A DNA stretch of 64,000 nucleotides, taken from NCBI GenBank assembly GCA_945860375.1, contig CAMAQR010000008.1, forward strand, positions 43,424 through 107,423, in the 5' to 3' direction. Source of the DNA: Pseudorhodobacter antarcticus. GTDB taxonomy: Bacteria > Pseudomonadota > Alphaproteobacteria > Rhodobacterales > Rhodobacteraceae. A program made the position numbers and the translations under genes. The notes below the pieces were generated by a model. The model did no database searches. It saw nothing but the letters and a program-made list of their open reading frames with translations, and had not been told where the DNA came from. Every line of letters starts with the position of its first letter. Positions within the stretch are counted from its first letter, which is position 1. This document shows positions 53,604 to 61,606 of this stretch, one piece after another.

Positions 53604-54193
53604 TCACACAGTTCTGAGCCTCCATCCGCGGGGCGCGGGATTTGAAGTATTGGAGGCCGTGGCAGAAGGTTATCGGGCTGAGGATCTGGAATATGGATAG
53701 CTGTCCCATCCGCCGAGCTTGGCGATGATCCACGCGGCAGAGGCAAGCGATTCCGGCGGATGCGGGTTCTTTTGGACCGCGGTCTTGCCTTCGGGTCCGG
53801 GCAGGAGTGCGTGGAGGGTTTCGATTTCGGGGGGCAAGAAGGGGATCCTGGCGTCCTGCCCGTACCTGCCATCGCGCGCTGGACGAGTTGCAGGGTGGTG
53901 CAAGCGGTACGGGCGGCAATCGCGGTCGACTCAAGCAACCGCCCGGCGGGTTCCGGCTGGCTGTCTTCCAGGTGCAGGCCCTGCTGTTTCAGGGTGCGTA
54001 AGAATTGCTCGATATGCCAGCGCTGCCGGTACCCGTTGCCTGGCAGGGCGTTAAAAATGCCCGAGAAGGGGCCAACCTCGCGCCAGGCCATCGCCGCAGC
54101 CTCGACACCATGGGTGGTCAGAAGCCGCCACAAGATGGGCGCGGCGCCCGGCGGCGCATCCACCGCGCAGGCCTCGACCGGGCTGACTTCCAT
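53604..54193 (-). pseudogene. IS4-family transposase remnant
   Basis: Transposase pieces are readable in successive frames on the minus strand. One frame (54193 to about 53880) has L-L-T-T-H and then Y-R-Q-R-W-H-I-E-Q-F-L-R-T-L-K-Q-Q-G-L-H-L-E-D-S-Q, the IS4 Y-R-E-K core. A second (about 53880-53690) has I-E-T-L-H-A-L-L-P-G and P-P-E-S-L-A-S-A-A-W-I-I-A-K-L-G-G-W. The last reads G-W-R-L-R-T-V and stops at 53604. The N-terminal half is missing and extra residues interrupt the sequence before the Y-R-Q-R-W block. It is a dead, deleted copy. Confidence 0.88.
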
Positions 54194-54345
54194 TCAAGGT
54201 GGAGCAACCGAATCATGCGACCCAACCCCCGTCAAGCGCACCGGGAAAACCAATCCTGACCATGTCTGCATCCACCAGCGTTAGAAATGGGGGGACGACC
54301 TTGGCACCTGCAAGCCGGGGCAGGAACGGCGGATTTCCGGCGCAA

Positions 54346-54359
54346 ATGTGTATCAGACA
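54346..54359. mobile_element. Possible terminal inverted repeat of the IS4 remnant
   Basis: Read on the minus strand this is TGTCTGATACACAT, which resembles the IS50-type ends of the IS4 family (TGTCTCTTATACACAT) with a 2-bp gap. It lies 150 bp outside the surviving transposase segment, on the side where its N-terminus should be. No matching left end was found. If real, the element was cut down to about 750 bp. Confidence 0.4.
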
Positions 54360-54370
54360 CGGTCCAGCCC

Positions 54371-54400
54371 TTGACCTTGGCGCGCGGCGCCCTCTTATTG
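54371..54400 (+). promoter_or_regulatory. Possible sodB promoter
   Basis: TTGACC (54371-54376) is followed after 18 bp by TTATTG (54395-54400), 37 bp before the sodB start codon. It lies directly beyond the putative IS end, so the insertion stopped short of, or replaced, upstream control DNA. Weak -10 match. Confidence 0.35.
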
Positions 54401-54436
54401 GGAAACAGCGCCCACCCGATTTCAGGAGAAAATCCA

Positions 54437-55036
54437 ATGGCTTTCACCCTTCCCGATCTGCCCTATGCCCATGACGCGCTGGCGTCGCATGGCATGTCGA
54501 AAGAGACGTTCGAATACCACCACGACATTCACCACAAGGCCTACGTCGACAACGGCAACAAGCTGATCGCTGGCACCGAATGGGAAACCAAATCGGTCGA
54601 AGAGATCGTCAAGGGCACCTACAACGCCACGGCAGTTGCACAGAATGGCATTTTCAACAACGCGTCCCAGCATTGGAATCATGCGCTGTTCTGGGAAGTG
54701 ATGGGCACTGCGGGCAAAGTAATGCCGTCCGAGCTGGAAAAAGCTTTGGTTGACGCCTTCGGGTCGGTTGCCAAGTTCAAAGAGGATTTCGCGGCGGCTG
54801 GTGCCGGTCAGTTTGGCTCGGGCTGGGCCTGGCTGGTGAAGGACGCCAGTGGGGCCTTGAAAGTCACCAAGACCGAAAATGGCGTCAACCCGCTGTGCTT
54901 TGGTCAGACCGCTTTGCTGGGCTGCGATGTGTGGGAACACTCTTACTACATCGATTTCCGCAACAAGCGTCCGGCCTATCTGACCAACTTCCTTGACAAA
55001 TTGGTCAATTGGGAAGCCGTCGCCGCCCGCATGTGA
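54437..55036 (+). CDS. sodB: superoxide dismutase [Fe]
   Basis: Converts superoxide to O2 and H2O2 in the cytoplasm. The 199-residue protein has the metal ligands in F-E-Y-H-H-D-I-H-H (H28), N-H-A-L-F-W-E (His in helix near 75), and D-V-W-E-H-S-Y-Y (Asp and His near 160). The residues around the active site favour the iron or cambialistic type. AGGAG is 8 nt before the ATG at 54437; the open frame upstream runs into the IS remnant and is not coding. The stop overlaps the next start (TGATG). Confidence 0.95.
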   Translation: MAFTLPDLPYAHDALASHGMSKETFEYHHDIHHKAYVDNGNKLIAGTEWETKSVEEIVKGTYNATAVAQNGIFNNASQHWNHALFWEVMGTAGKVMPSELEKALVDAFGSVAKFKEDFAAAGAGQFGSGWAWLVKDASGALKVTKTENGVNPLCFGQTALLGCDVWEHSYYIDFRNKRPAYLTNFLDKLVNWEAVAARM

Positions 55037-55926
55037 TGATCACACGGCGGACATTTCTAAAGGGCCTGCTGGGGGGAACCTTGGCAGGCTTTTTGACGGG
55101 CGGCTACGCTTTGGCAGAGGCGGGATTGCGGTTGCACGTGCAAACCCATGCGGTGCAACCGGTGGGGTGGCGGCGCGGTCAACGCTTGCGCATCGCGATG
55201 GTGGCGGACCTGCATGCCAGTGGGTTTGGCATGGCCGAGGACCGCATCGCGCGGATTGTCGAGCGGGTGAATGCCGAAACCCCCGACCTGATCGCGCTAT
55301 TGGGCGACTACCGTGCCACGCACCGCTTTCAAACCCGCCCCGTGTCGATTGAGGCGGTGGCCCCGATAATGGCGCGGTTGCGCGCACCTTTGGGTGTTTA
55401 CGCGGTGACGGGCAATCATGATTGGTGGGACGACCCAATCGCCTGGACGCGGCGCGCGGGGCCGACCCATGTGCAAACGGTGCTGGAGGGCGCGGGCATC
55501 CCGGTGCTGGCCAATCGCGCGGTGATGTTGGGGGCCGGGGACGCGGCCTTCTGGTTGGGCGGCGTCGAAAGTCAGTCGGCCTTTCAGCGCAGCAACGGCG
55601 ATGACATCATCGGCATGTCGGATGTGCCCGGAACCGTGGCACAGATGGTGGGCGACGCGCCTGCGATCCTGCTGGCGCATGAACCGGACCTCTTTGTCAC
55701 CGTGCCGGACCGGGTGGCGTTGACGCTGTCGGGGCACACGCACGGCGGCCAAATCCGGTTCGGGCCTTGGGCCCCGGTGGTGCCGTCGCGCTTTGGCCGC
55801 CGCTTTGTCTATGGGCATATCGTTGAGGGCAACCGCGATCTGGTGGTGTCGGGCGGCTTGGGTTGCTCTGGCCTGCCGATCCGGCTGAACCGCCCGCCCG
55901 AGATCACCATGGTTGACCTGTCGTGA
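55036..55926 (+). CDS. Tat-exported metallophosphoesterase (YaeI-like)
   Basis: A 296-residue calcineurin-type phosphoesterase. It starts with a twin-arginine signal, M-I-T-R-R-T-F-L-K, followed by a Gly/Ala/Leu hydrophobic stretch, so it should be exported folded, possibly staying membrane-attached. Metal motifs in order: V-A-D-L-H-A, L-L-G-D-Y, G-N-H-D-W-W, L-A-H-E-P-D, L-S-G-H-T-H-G-G. YaeI-type enzymes act on phosphodiesters and possibly lipid phosphates; the substrate here is unknown. Its start overlaps the sodB stop and its stop overlaps the rarD start. Confidence 0.92.
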   Translation: MITRRTFLKGLLGGTLAGFLTGGYALAEAGLRLHVQTHAVQPVGWRRGQRLRIAMVADLHASGFGMAEDRIARIVERVNAETPDLIALLGDYRATHRFQTRPVSIEAVAPIMARLRAPLGVYAVTGNHDWWDDPIAWTRRAGPTHVQTVLEGAGIPVLANRAVMLGAGDAAFWLGGVESQSAFQRSNGDDIIGMSDVPGTVAQMVGDAPAILLAHEPDLFVTVPDRVALTLSGHTHGGQIRFGPWAPVVPSRFGRRFVYGHIVEGNRDLVVSGGLGCSGLPIRLNRPPEITMVDLS

Positions 55927-56846
55927 CCCCAGCAAGCAAAGGTGTGCTGGCGGTGGTGTTGGCCTGCGTGATCTGGGGATTTGCCACGCTTTACTACAAG
56001 GCCATGGCGCAGGTGCCACCGTTGGAGGTTTTGGCACACCGCAGTCTGTGGACCCTGATACTGTTCGGAGCGATTCTGTGGGGGCAGGGGCGGCTGGCCG
56101 AGGTTTGGGCGCTGTTGCGCGGTCCGCAGGCGGGGCGGGTGGTTTTGGCCGGGGGCATCATTGCCTTGAACTGGGGCATTTTCATCTGGGCCATTCAGAC
56201 CGGCCATGCGGTGCAGTCCAGTCTGGGCTACTACATTCTGCCGCTGGTGTCTGTCGTCATGGGCGTGGTTATGCTGGGCGAACGGCTTGCACCCTTGCAG
56301 GGGGCGGCGGTGGCACTGGCGGCGGGTGCTGTCGGCGTGCTGACATGGGGTCTGGGTGTGGCTCCGTGGATCTCCTTGGCGCTGGCCTTCAGCTTTGCGC
56401 CCTATCTGCTGATCAAGAAAACCATGCGGACCAGTGCTTTGGTATCCGTCGCGGCCGAGGTTCTGGTGATCGCGCCCTTTGCACTGGCGCTGTTGGCGGC
56501 GGTGCATTTTGGCGGCTGGTCAGAGTTTGGCCGCCCCGGTGGTCTGTTTGGTCGCGACTTTTACAGCACGCTGATGCTGCCCATCACCGGAGTGATTTCC
56601 GGGGTGCCGTTGATGCTGTTTTCATGGGGCGCACAGCGGGTGCGGTTGTCGACATTGGGGCTGGTGCAGTACCTGAACCCCAGCTTGCAGGCGTTTTCGG
56701 CTGTGGTGATCATGGGCGAACCCTTCACCCGCTGGCACGCTGTGGCTTTTGCGATGATCTGGGCGGCTTTGGCGGTTTATAGCGCGGAAGGGCTGCGTCA
56801 GGACAGGGCGGCGCGCAGGGCCTCGGTCGCCTCTGGCACCGTTTGA
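55923..56846 (+). CDS. rarD: EamA-family transporter RarD
   Basis: A 307-residue drug/metabolite-superfamily membrane protein with about ten helices. It matches RarD in its start (V-L-A-C-V-I-W-G-F-A-T-L-Y-Y-K) and in blocks such as A-H-R-S-L-W-T near residue 40 and Q-Y-L-N-P-S-L-Q near 245. The original phenotype of rarD was chloramphenicol sensitivity; the physiological substrate is unknown. The GTG start at 55923 lies in the stop of the phosphoesterase gene (GTGA). The 3' end overlaps the convergent LOG gene by 49 bp. Confidence 0.9.
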   Translation: MTPASKGVLAVVLACVIWGFATLYYKAMAQVPPLEVLAHRSLWTLILFGAILWGQGRLAEVWALLRGPQAGRVVLAGGIIALNWGIFIWAIQTGHAVQSSLGYYILPLVSVVMGVVMLGERLAPLQGAAVALAAGAVGVLTWGLGVAPWISLALAFSFAPYLLIKKTMRTSALVSVAAEVLVIAPFALALLAAVHFGGWSEFGRPGGLFGRDFYSTLMLPITGVISGVPLMLFSWGAQRVRLSTLGLVQYLNPSLQAFSAVVIMGEPFTRWHAVAFAMIWAALAVYSAEGLRQDRAARRASVASGTV

Positions 56847-57355
56847 ACGACCGCAAAATGGTTGCGCACAGAGGTGTCGGCAAAGCCTTGCGCCACGATG
56901 TGATCAATCAGGTCGATCAGCGGTTGCCAGTACCCTTCGGCATTCAGCAGGTAAATCGGTTTGCGGTGCAGGCCGATCTGCGCCCAGGTCAGCACCTCGA
57001 AAAACTCATCCAATGAACCGGCACCGCCCGGCAGCACCACGATGGCGTCCGAGTTCATGAACATCACCTTTTTGCGTTCGTGCATGTTTTCGGTGATGAT
57101 GAACTGGGTCAAATCGCGTTTGCCGCGTTCAAGGGCCATAAGATGGGTCGGAATGACGCCAAGGGTGGCAGCCCCTGCGTCTTGCGCGCTGCGGGCGACT
57201 TCGCCCATCAACCCCACATCCCCCGCCCCATAGACCAGCCGCCAGCCGTTGGCAGCAATTGCCTGACCCATGGCGCGGGCGGTGTCGGTATGGGTGGGGT
57301 TGGTGCCCCCGCGCGCGCCGCAGAAGACACAGATAGAGCGTTGTGCGGCAAGCAT
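56798..57355 (-). CDS. LOG-family protein (TIGR00730 type)
   Basis: A 185-residue Rossmann-fold protein. The N-terminus I-C-V-F-C-G-A-R-G-G and the motif P-G-G-A-G-S-L-D-E-F-F-E near residue 107 identify the LOG ('lonely guy') family, whose members release cytokinin-type bases from nucleoside 5'-monophosphates or act as nucleotide phosphoribohydrolases. In bacteria the role is usually nucleotide turnover. The M-L-A-A-Q-R start at 57355 fits family length; the frame is open further upstream. It is convergent with rarD and divergent from the LysM gene. Confidence 0.92.
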   Translation of the reverse strand: MLAAQRSICVFCGARGGTNPTHTDTARAMGQAIAANGWRLVYGAGDVGLMGEVARSAQDAGAATLGVIPTHLMALERGKRDLTQFIITENMHERKKVMFMNSDAIVVLPGGAGSLDEFFEVLTWAQIGLHRKPIYLLNAEGYWQPLIDLIDHIVAQGFADTSVRNHFAVVQTVPEATEALRAALS

Positions 57356-57459
57356 CGCGGGGGCACCCTGAAAAACTGTTGCGTTGCGCGTTGATATAAG
57401 GGTTCCTAGCCGAAAGGAAAGCAGAGGCCGGGAACAGGCCTCGCGGTTCGGGGGAAGAA

Positions 57460-58953
57460 ATGTCGGTTTGGTCAGGTTTGGGTGTGAGTGCGCGGGCGGC
57501 GGCGCTTGCGGGTGGCGCGGCAGTTGTTGCGGTGGCGGGCTGGTTTGTTTGGCCGGGCGCAGCGCCTGCGCCCTTGGCTGTTGTGCCTGAGGTGCAGACG
57601 GCGGTTGAGCCGCAAACCGCTTTGGTGGAACCCGCCACCCCTGCGGCTTCCGCCCCCGAAGCCGTCGTGGCGGCAGCCCCGGAGGCACCGGCTCCAGTGC
57701 AAGCCTTGGCAGAGCCTGTCACAACAGCCGCTGATGCAGAGGTTCCGGCTGCCGCGTTGGCAGTCTTACCTCCAGTTATGCCGCTGTTTGATCTGGTGCG
57801 GGTCGAGCCTGATGGCTCTGCGACGGTCGCAGGCCGTGCGGCACCGGGGGCAGCGGTGTCTTTGCGGGTGGACGGGGTCGAAGTGGTGCAGGCGGTTGCG
57901 GATGCGCAAGGCAGTTTTGCGGCGTTGTTCACTTTGCCCGCAAGTGCTGCGCCGCGCCTGATGACTTTGGTCGCATTCGCCCCGGATGGGGCCGAACTGA
58001 TGGGGCCGGACACAGTTGCTGTGGCACCGACACAGCCTGCCCAAACGGCAGTTGTGGTCGTCGCCCCCGAACCCGTCCTTCCCGCCGTTGCTCCCGACAC
58101 CGTCCTGCCCGCCGTTGCTCCCGACACCGTCCTTCCCTCCGTTGCTCCCGACACCGTCCTGCCCGCCGTCGAACCTGCACCGGCTGCGGTCCCGGTGGCG
58201 GAACCGGCCCCTCCGGCTGCGTTGCTTGTGACCGAAGACGGCGTCAAGGTGTTGCAGCCGGGCGCAGAGGTGCCTGCGGAGATGGCCGCCAATGTCAGCA
58301 TCGACACGATCTCTTATGCCCCGGACGGCGCGGTGCAATTGGGCGGGCGCGCCACCGCGAAGGCGTTCGTGCGGCTGTATCTTGACGATGCCGAGCAGGC
58401 CACGGTGCTGGTTGCCGAGGGCGGGCAATGGGCGGCGGTGCTGGCCGATGTGGCGCCCGGCATTTACACCCTGCGCGCCGACCAGATCGGCGCGGAGGGC
58501 AAGGTGACGTCGCGCTTTGAAACCCCGTTCAAGCGCGAAACACTGGAGGCTTTGGCCGTCGTCGCGGCCCCTGAAGCGGCCCCGGTTGTGAACTCTGCGT
58601 CGGCGGTTGCACCTGTGGTGGAAACTGCACCCTTGGCAGAACCTGTTGCGCTGGCCGAAGTGGTTCCTGCGCCCGAAGCGATCGCAACCGAGGACATGGC
58701 ACCGGCTCTGCCCGAACCCGCGCCACTGCCAGCCGTCGAACCTGCCCCTGCGCCCGTGGTGCAGGCTGAACCCGCCAAACCCGCGCCGGTGTCTGTGACG
58801 GTGCAACCCGGCTTTACTTTGTGGGGCATTGCGCAAGAGCGGTTTGGTGACGGCGTGCTTTATGTGCAGGTGTTTGAGGCCAACAAAGACAAGATCCGGG
58901 ACCCCGACCTGATCTACCCTGGCCAGATTTTCACGATTCCAACGCCGCCTTGA
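57460..58953 (+). CDS. LysM-domain protein with N-terminal membrane anchor
   Basis: A 497-residue envelope protein. One membrane segment (about 10-30, G-G-A-A-V-V-A-V-A-G-W-F-V-W) is followed by an Ala/Pro/Val/Glu-rich region of about 400 residues with two short beta domains (about 105-185 and 270-345), then a C-terminal LysM (about 447-497) containing Q-P-G-F-T-L-W-G-I-A-Q-E-R-F-G-D and P-G-Q-I-F-T-I-P. LysM binds peptidoglycan. A 9-residue tandem repeat lies near residue 205-235. GGGGGAAGAA precedes the ATG. The 3' end overlaps the ArsR gene by 23 bp. Confidence 0.9.
   Translation: MSVWSGLGVSARAAALAGGAAVVAVAGWFVWPGAAPAPLAVVPEVQTAVEPQTALVEPATPAASAPEAVVAAAPEAPAPVQALAEPVTTAADAEVPAAALAVLPPVMPLFDLVRVEPDGSATVAGRAAPGAAVSLRVDGVEVVQAVADAQGSFAALFTLPASAAPRLMTLVAFAPDGAELMGPDTVAVAPTQPAQTAVVVVAPEPVLPAVAPDTVLPAVAPDTVLPSVAPDTVLPAVEPAPAAVPVAEPAPPAALLVTEDGVKVLQPGAEVPAEMAANVSIDTISYAPDGAVQLGGRATAKAFVRLYLDDAEQATVLVAEGGQWAAVLADVAPGIYTLRADQIGAEGKVTSRFETPFKRETLEALAVVAAPEAAPVVNSASAVAPVVETAPLAEPVALAEVVPAPEAIATEDMAPALPEPAPLPAVEPAPAPVVQAEPAKPAPVSVTVQPGFTLWGIAQERFGDGVLYVQVFEANKDKIRDPDLIYPGQIFTIPTPP
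58075..58170 (+). repeat. 27-bp tandem repeat within the LysM gene
   Basis: The unit encodes V-L-P-A-V-A-P-D-T and occurs three times in direct succession plus a partial fourth (V-L-P-A-V-E-P). The copies differ only at a few bases, chiefly CTT/CTG and one GCC/TCC change, which suggests recent slippage and possible length variation between strains. Confidence 0.9.
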
Positions 58954-59290
58954 TCACGGGCGCTGTGACTTCGTGGCCATGGCGGCAGCAGGCGACAACC
59001 TCGGGGTGGTCCATGCAGCAGTCGTTCAGAAGGTAGGCGATGGTGGTGCCCAACCCCCCCGGATCGACGGCGTAAAACACGTGTCGGGCCTGTTTGCGCG
59101 ACCGCAACAGGCCTGCCGCCTCCAGTGCCGCAAGGTGGAATGACAGGCGCGAGGCGGGCAAACCAAGGCTGCGGCCAATGTCGCCCGCCGTCATCCCGTC
59201 GGCGCCGCAAGGCATCAACAGACGCACAAGATCCAGCCTTGCATCATTGGCAAGGGCTTGCAGGGCGGTCAGGGCGTGGGCGCGGTCCAT
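58931..59290 (-). CDS. ArsR-family regulator
   Basis: A 119-residue winged-helix repressor. The HTH region reads M-T-A-G-D-I-G-R-S-L-G-L-P-A-S-R-L-S-F-H-L, then L-R-S-R-K-Q-A-R-H-V-F-Y for the wing. The C-terminus holds a cysteine/histidine cluster (C-C-M-D-H-P and A-C-C-R-H-G-H-E), a possible metal or thiol sensor. It is divergent from an Atm1-type exporter across 79 bp, the classic layout of a metal-responsive repressor and its target. Its inducer is unknown. Confidence 0.93.
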   Translation of the reverse strand: MDRAHALTALQALANDARLDLVRLLMPCGADGMTAGDIGRSLGLPASRLSFHLAALEAAGLLRSRKQARHVFYAVDPGGLGTTIAYLLNDCCMDHPEVVACCRHGHEVTAPVIKAALES

Positions 59291-59369
59291 ATTTCAACTT
59301 CCCTTGAACAATTCCGGTGTAGCGGCTATGTCGACTGCAATCAATCGGGTGTGAGCCAAAGGACGAAAG

Positions 59370-61202
59370 ATGCGCAGAACAACTGCAACCACGGCTGATG
59401 CCGCAAAGCCTGAGGGCAACGGCTGGCAGACCCTGAAACGGATGGGGCCGTATCTGTGGCCGAAGGGCGAGTTGTGGGTGAAACAGCGGGTCGTGGTCGC
59501 GTTGTTGCTTTTGCTTTGTGCCAAGATCGTGTCGATCACAACGCCCTATCTGTACAAGCTGGCTGTTGATGCCTTGGGCGGCAAGACCCCTGATGCGGCT
59601 TGGGCCTTGGCCTTGGGCGCGGTGGGATTGACGGTGGCCTACGGGCTCGCGCGCCTTGGATCGGTGGCCTTTGGCGAATTGCGCGACGCGGTGTTTGTGC
59701 GCGTGGGCCAGCGCGCGCTGCGCAAGCTGGCGCTGGAAACCTTCACCCATATTCACCGCCTGTCGATGCGGTATCACATCACCCGCAAGACTGGGGGCCT
59801 GTCACGCATCATCGAACGCGGGGTGAAGGGCGTCGATTTCCTGCTGCGCTTCATGCTGTTTTCCATCGGGCCATTGATCTTGGAACTGTCGATGGTGTCG
59901 ATCATCTTCGCGCTGTATTTCGGCTGGCAATACATGGTCGCCGTGGTGGTAACGATCACGCTCTATGTGGTCTTCACCTTTCGCGTCACCGAATGGCGGG
60001 TGCAGATCCGCCGCCAGATGAACGATCAAGACACCGATGCCAACCAAAAGGCGATCGATTCACTGCTGAACTTTGAAACCGTCAAGTATTTCAACGCCGA
60101 AGCGCGCGAAGCGGCGCGCTATGACCTTGCCATGGCGGCCTATGAGGGGTTGGCTGTGCGCACCGGACAGTCGCTTTCGTTCCTGAACGTGGGGCAAAGC
60201 TTCATCATCACCATCGGTTTGATTGTGGTGATGGTGATGTCGGCGATGGGGGTGCAGACGCAGGTCTTGACGGTGGGCGATTTCGTCATGGTCAACGCCT
60301 ATATGATCCAGATCACCATGCCTTTGGGCTTTCTTGGCACGGTTTACCGGGAAATCCGGCAGGCTTTGGTCGACATGGGCGAGATGTTTGGTCTGCTGGC
60401 ACAACCCTCCGAGGTCAACGACAAACCGGGCGCGCCCGATCTGCGGGTCACCGGCGGCGAGGTGGTGTTTGACAATGTGTCCTTCGCCTATGATCCGGCG
60501 CGGGCGATCCTGAAAGGGGTGTCTTTGCGGGTGGGTCCGGGGCAGCGCATTGCGTTGGTGGGTCCGTCGGGGTCGGGCAAATCGACCATCGGGCGGCTTT
60601 TGTTCCGGTTTTATGACGTCACCGGCGGGGCAATCCGCATTGACGGGCAAGACATCCGCGACGTGACGCAGACCAGTTTGCACCAGTTGATTGGTGTCGT
60701 GCCGCAAGACACGGTGCTGTTCAACGACACGGTGTATTACAACATCGCCTACGGTCGCCATGACGCCACGCGCGCCGAGGTCGAGGCTGCAGCGCGGGCG
60801 GCGAAGATCCACGATTTCATCATGTCCTTGCCTGACGGTTATGACACCACGGTGGGCGAACGCGGATTGAAGCTGTCGGGCGGCGAAAAGCAGCGGGTGG
60901 GCATTGCGCGCACGCTGTTGAAGAACCCCCCCATTCTGGTGCTGGATGAGGCGACAAGCGCGCTCGATACCCAGACCGAGCGCGCCATTCAGGACAGCTT
61001 GCTGGAGATGGGGCAGGGCCGGTCGGTGATCACGATCGCGCACCGGCTGTCCACCATCGCCGATGCGGACATCATTCTGGTGCTGGAAGAGGGCGTGGTG
61101 ACAGAGCGCGGCACGCATGAGGAATTGCTGGCGCTGGACGGGCGATATGGCGCGATGTGGGCACGGCAATCGGCGGAAGAGGAAGAGGTCAAGGCGGCTT
61201 GA
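59370..61202 (+). CDS. Atm1/HMT1-type ABC transporter, fused permease and ATPase
   Basis: A 610-residue half-transporter that works as a homodimer. The N-terminal membrane domain (about residues 45-345) has the Atm1 signature R-I-I-E-R-G-V-K-G near residue 150 and N-F-E-T-V-K-Y-F near 232, which lines the glutathione-binding pocket. The ATPase domain has G-P-S-G-S-G-K-S-T, L-S-G-G-E-K-Q-R and V-L-D-E-A-T-S. The family exports glutathione-bound or persulfide metal species for metal tolerance or Fe-S assembly. AAAGGACG precedes the ATG. Confidence 0.94.
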   Translation: MRRTTATTADAAKPEGNGWQTLKRMGPYLWPKGELWVKQRVVVALLLLLCAKIVSITTPYLYKLAVDALGGKTPDAAWALALGAVGLTVAYGLARLGSVAFGELRDAVFVRVGQRALRKLALETFTHIHRLSMRYHITRKTGGLSRIIERGVKGVDFLLRFMLFSIGPLILELSMVSIIFALYFGWQYMVAVVVTITLYVVFTFRVTEWRVQIRRQMNDQDTDANQKAIDSLLNFETVKYFNAEAREAARYDLAMAAYEGLAVRTGQSLSFLNVGQSFIITIGLIVVMVMSAMGVQTQVLTVGDFVMVNAYMIQITMPLGFLGTVYREIRQALVDMGEMFGLLAQPSEVNDKPGAPDLRVTGGEVVFDNVSFAYDPARAILKGVSLRVGPGQRIALVGPSGSGKSTIGRLLFRFYDVTGGAIRIDGQDIRDVTQTSLHQLIGVVPQDTVLFNDTVYYNIAYGRHDATRAEVEAAARAAKIHDFIMSLPDGYDTTVGERGLKLSGGEKQRVGIARTLLKNPPILVLDEATSALDTQTERAIQDSLLEMGQGRSVITIAHRLSTIADADIILVLEEGVVTERGTHEELLALDGRYGAMWARQSAEEEEVKAA

Positions 61203-61606
61203 ACCGTCACGGCGGCGCGGCCCGGTCCCCCCATTGAGGGGGGCCAGTGCCGCCTGCCGGCGCGTGGTTTCGACCCTGGGCTCTTGCACCGGGCCGCGTA
61301 CGCTCCGCGGGGGATATTTGAGCCAAGATGAAGCCCGCGAAGGTTTGCGGATTTCGCGCTCTGGCTGAGCCGATCCAAAGGTTGTGCTTGGGGCGAATCT
61401 TTTTGATCGACCAAGTCAGGACTTGTGCTGAACCAAACCCGCGCCTGACTCAGTGGTTTCATCTTGGTTCAAATATCCCCCGCGGAGCGTCCGCCCTGAG
61501 TCACGAACGCGCAAGTTGACACTCAAACCGCGACAGCGCGGCGCGGCCCCCCTTCGATGGGGGGGCTGGGCCGACCCGCTGGTCAGGTCAGGCTGGGATG
61601 AACACG
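61203..61606. repeat. 404-bp intergenic region with a split inverted repeat (elements F1/F2)
   Basis: No gene is seen here. F1 (61300-61332) and F2 (61458-61490) are inverted copies of a 33-bp sequence with one mismatch, containing the core GGGATATTTGAGCCAAGATG, separated by 125 bp. Outside them lie two similar GC-rich hairpins, CCCCCC/GGGGGG type, near 61226-61243 and 61547-61567, each preceded by GGCGCGGCCC. The region lies between the convergent ABC transporter and RTX-like genes. A long-range stem is possible; alternatively the two halves serve the two flanking genes. Confidence 0.85.

Noticed and set aside
54346..54360. Residual sequencing-adapter (transposon mosaic end) sequence
   Set aside because: It resembles but does not match the mosaic end (TGTCTGATACACAT versus TGTCTCTTATACACAT), and it continues into genomic sequence at the edge of an IS4 remnant.
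58075..58170. Possible CRISPR array
   Set aside because: The repeats are contiguous, in frame and without spacers; they encode a peptide repeat.
57129..58307. Thr/Ala/Gly-rich antisense frame over the LysM gene
   Set aside because: Product is a shadow of the Pro/Ala/Val linker; no start signal.
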